Shown here one piece after another: positions 5,315 through 6,160 of a DNA stretch of 6,160 bases; position 1 is the stretch's first letter; each line of letters begins with the position of its first letter. The translations under genes and the position numbers were made by a program. The DNA comes from Candidatus Omnitrophota bacterium (GTDB lineage Bacteria; Omnitrophota; Gorgyraeia; Gygaellales; Profunditerraquicolaceae): NCBI GenBank assembly GCA_028713875.1, contig JAQTNM010000096.1, forward strand, positions 1-6,160, read 5' to 3'. The notes beneath the pieces were generated by a model. The model had not been told where the DNA came from and ran no database searches. It worked only from the letters and a program-made list of their open reading frames with translations.

Positions 5315-5875
5315 TTAACGCAAAAGCCTTATGTTATCGATATAGACAATCCCGTGTTTTTCCCTGGCATTCCACTCTTCCACTATGAATGAAATGCGGG
5401 TTATCTGTGACCAGTCGCTTATGCCTCTGAAATCCCTGAAGCTTATTTTGTAATCGTGCCAGCGGGCGGGGATATCCTTCAGGTATATACCGGATTTTTC
5501 CCGGAAGGTATTGGTCAGCTCTACCCTTACCGATATAGAATCGCGGTAATTTGATTTTTTGAGGCTGAAAGCCAGGGTATTGAACCTGCCCAGGTCAAGC
5601 TTATTTAAATTGATGTCGTAGATTTCTTTTTTAGCGGGATTAAAGGTAAAGTTTATCTTGGCTACGTCATTTTGCAATATAAGGGCAATTTGCGTATCGG
5701 GCCTTTTATTGCCGGGCAAATACCTGGATAAAATGATACCCGAAACCAAAGCGAATATGATGGAGATGAAAAAGAGATACCTTAATCCGGAGGGTTTTTT
5801 TAGTTTCTTATTTTTTCTGGTAGAGGCGTCAAGATAAATCTTGGCTAGATGTTCATAAATATCTTTTTTATCCAT
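5315..5875 (-). CDS. Membrane-anchored protein with jelly-roll, carbohydrate-binding-like domain
   Basis: This 186-residue protein starts with a short charged helix (MDKKDIYEHLAKIYLDAS) and a Lys-rich stretch (21-27). One membrane helix follows at about 32-51 (RYLFFISIIFALVSGIILSR). There is no signal-peptidase site, so it is probably a single-span protein with its N-terminus in the cytoplasm. Residues about 62-186 look all-beta. The pattern FNTLAFSLK, SISVRVELTN, WHDYKISFRDF and a final GIVYIDNIRLL resembles galactose-binding-like jelly-rolls of the CBM11/CIA30 type. Sugar binding outside the membrane is inferred, not shown. It is the first gene after the promoter near 5960 and has no clear Shine-Dalgarno sequence. 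The ParA-CBM gene follows after 16 bases, which suggests the cytoplasmic N-terminal helix could be a contact for that ATPase. Confidence 0.75.
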   Translation of the reverse strand: MDKKDIYEHLAKIYLDASTRKNKKLKKPSGLRYLFFISIIFALVSGIILSRYLPGNKRPDTQIALILQNDVAKINFTFNPAKKEIYDINLNKLDLGRFNTLAFSLKKSNYRDSISVRVELTNTFREKSGIYLKDIPARWHDYKISFRDFRGISDWSQITRISFIVEEWNAREKHGIVYIDNIRLLR

Positions 5876-5916
5876 TAAGCCGGAAAAACTTATGATTCCC
5901 TGAAACAGGTTATTTT

Positions 5917-5936
5917 AATAAAAAATATTTTTTATT
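5917..5936. repeat. Perfect 20-bp AT palindrome
   Basis: AATAAAAAAT and ATTTTTTATT form an exact palindrome with no loop. It lies 6 bases past the predicted -10 box, at the expected transcription start. It may aid melting or be a protein site. Chance is possible in DNA of this composition. Confidence 0.4.
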
Positions 5937-5942
5937 TGATTA

Positions 5943-5971
5943 TTTATAACATAAAACCCATTAATTGTCAA
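5943..5971 (-). promoter_or_regulatory. Near-consensus sigma-70 promoter for the nine-gene run
   Basis: Read on the minus strand, TTGACA (5971-5966) is a perfect -35 box. A 17-base spacer leads to TATAAA (5948-5943), five of six matches to the -10 consensus. Transcription would start near 5936, leaving a leader of about 60 bases before the ATG at 5875. This is the only strong promoter seen in the window. The -35 box lies inside the dyad at 5955-5977. Confidence 0.75.
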
Positions 5972-5977
5972 TGGGTT
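5955..5977 (-). terminator. Dyad between the GH57 gene and the promoter: operator or weak terminator
   Basis: AACCCATT and AATGGGTT form a perfect 8-bp inverted repeat around a 7-nt centre, beginning 4 bases past the GH57 stop codon. For RNA coming from the GH57 gene the hairpin is followed by TTATG, giving a short U-run (TTTTAT, counting the last stem bases). That makes a weak terminator at best. Because the dyad contains the whole -35 box of the next promoter, it could equally be a repressor site. Confidence 0.45.
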
Positions 5978-5980
5978 ACT

Positions 5981-6160
5981 TTAACGCAGCGGGTATTTTA
6001 GATATCCCGGGGCTTCTTTTCCGATCAGGGTATAAAAGTTAGCCAGGTGCCTTCTGAAGAGCCGGTCAAATTCTCCTTGAGGGTCCTCCCCTGCCCACCA
6101 GAACCAGTCACTTCCTTCAAGGATATGCATTTGTTTGCGGGCAGGCTCTGCGATGCTTTG
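5981..6160 (-). CDS. Glycoside hydrolase family 57-type enzyme, C-terminal end only
   Basis: Only the last 59 residues are in the window; the gene continues beyond 6160. The fragment contains ILEGSDWFWWAGED (13-26), then FDRLFRRHLANFY (31-43), and ends YLKYPLR. The GSDWFWW signature followed by FD-x-LFR-x-HL is typical of the C-terminus of GH57 alpha-amylase/alpha-mannosidase-like proteins that act on alpha-glucans. The catalytic Glu and Asp lie upstream and cannot be checked. A phosphorylase-like or inactive member cannot be excluded. It is followed at once by the dyad and promoter of the ParA-CBM run. Its position beside an alpha-glucan-binding ParA supports a link to glycogen or starch-like material. 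Confidence 0.8.
   Translation of the reverse strand, partial: QSIAEPARKQMHILEGSDWFWWAGEDPQGEFDRLFRRHLANFYTLIGKEAPGYLKYPLR

Larger units (their letters stand above)
1273..5875 (-). other. Probable nine-gene operon
   Basis: Nine minus-strand genes follow each other with gaps of 16, 3, 6, 14, 22, 27 (18 if the upstream start of the CxxC gene is used), 45 and 6 bases. No terminator-like hairpin or convincing internal promoter separates them. Three junctions of 3-6 bases lack a Shine-Dalgarno sequence, while most wider gaps carry a strong one, so both coupled and independent initiation are used. The DUF134 gene, 101 bases further on, may be a tenth member. Confidence 0.6.

Overview
This window looks like a piece of a bacterial chromosome from an uncultured, probably Gram-negative, candidate-phylum lineage. 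The mix fits Omnitrophota-like genomes: a GH57 enzyme, a single-membrane-span protein with an outward jelly-roll domain, a ParA carrying a glycogen-binding domain, a stand-alone EF-Tu domain-II-like protein, a DUF134 regulator, and tiny Cys-rich proteins. That assignment rests on general familiarity with such gene sets and cannot be proven from the sequence. No rRNA, tRNA, CRISPR array or intact mobile element was seen.

Layout. All convincing genes lie on the minus strand, so transcription runs from high to low coordinates. At the right edge (6160-5981) is the C-terminus of a GH57-type glycoside hydrolase. Four bases past its stop codon is a dyad that overlaps the -35 box of a near-consensus sigma-70 promoter (TTGACA, 17 bp, TATAAA). 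That promoter would drive a tightly packed run of nine genes from 5875 to 1273: membrane-anchored jelly-roll protein, ParA-AMPK1_CBM fusion, three-helix DUF4870/Tic20-like membrane protein, nitroreductase, basic-tailed EF-Tu domain-II-like protein, SAP/Rho_N-type Cys protein, CxxC...CxxC protein, two-helix membrane protein, and a WbpP-like sugar-nucleotide epimerase. Gaps are 3-45 bases. After 101 bases comes a DUF134 DNA-binding protein (1171-803), then an AT-rich spacer with a probable terminator (634-591). Positions 1-580 hold no intact gene. They hold a plus-strand succession of open segments that change frame at or near homopolymers, possibly a decayed gene, plus short degenerate repeats.

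How the genes may work together. The most interesting theme is carbohydrate plus spatial organisation. GH57 enzymes act on alpha-glucans. The AMPK1_CBM domain on the ParA keeps the two tryptophans that bind glycogen in AMPK beta subunits. The first gene of the run carries an outward sugar-binding-like fold on a membrane anchor. A testable idea is that this ParA positions or senses an alpha-glucan or glycogen body, analogous to ParA-type ATPases that position carboxysomes or other cargo. The downstream genes (nitroreductase, small Zn/Cys proteins, epimerase) have no clear link to that theme and may simply share the transcript.
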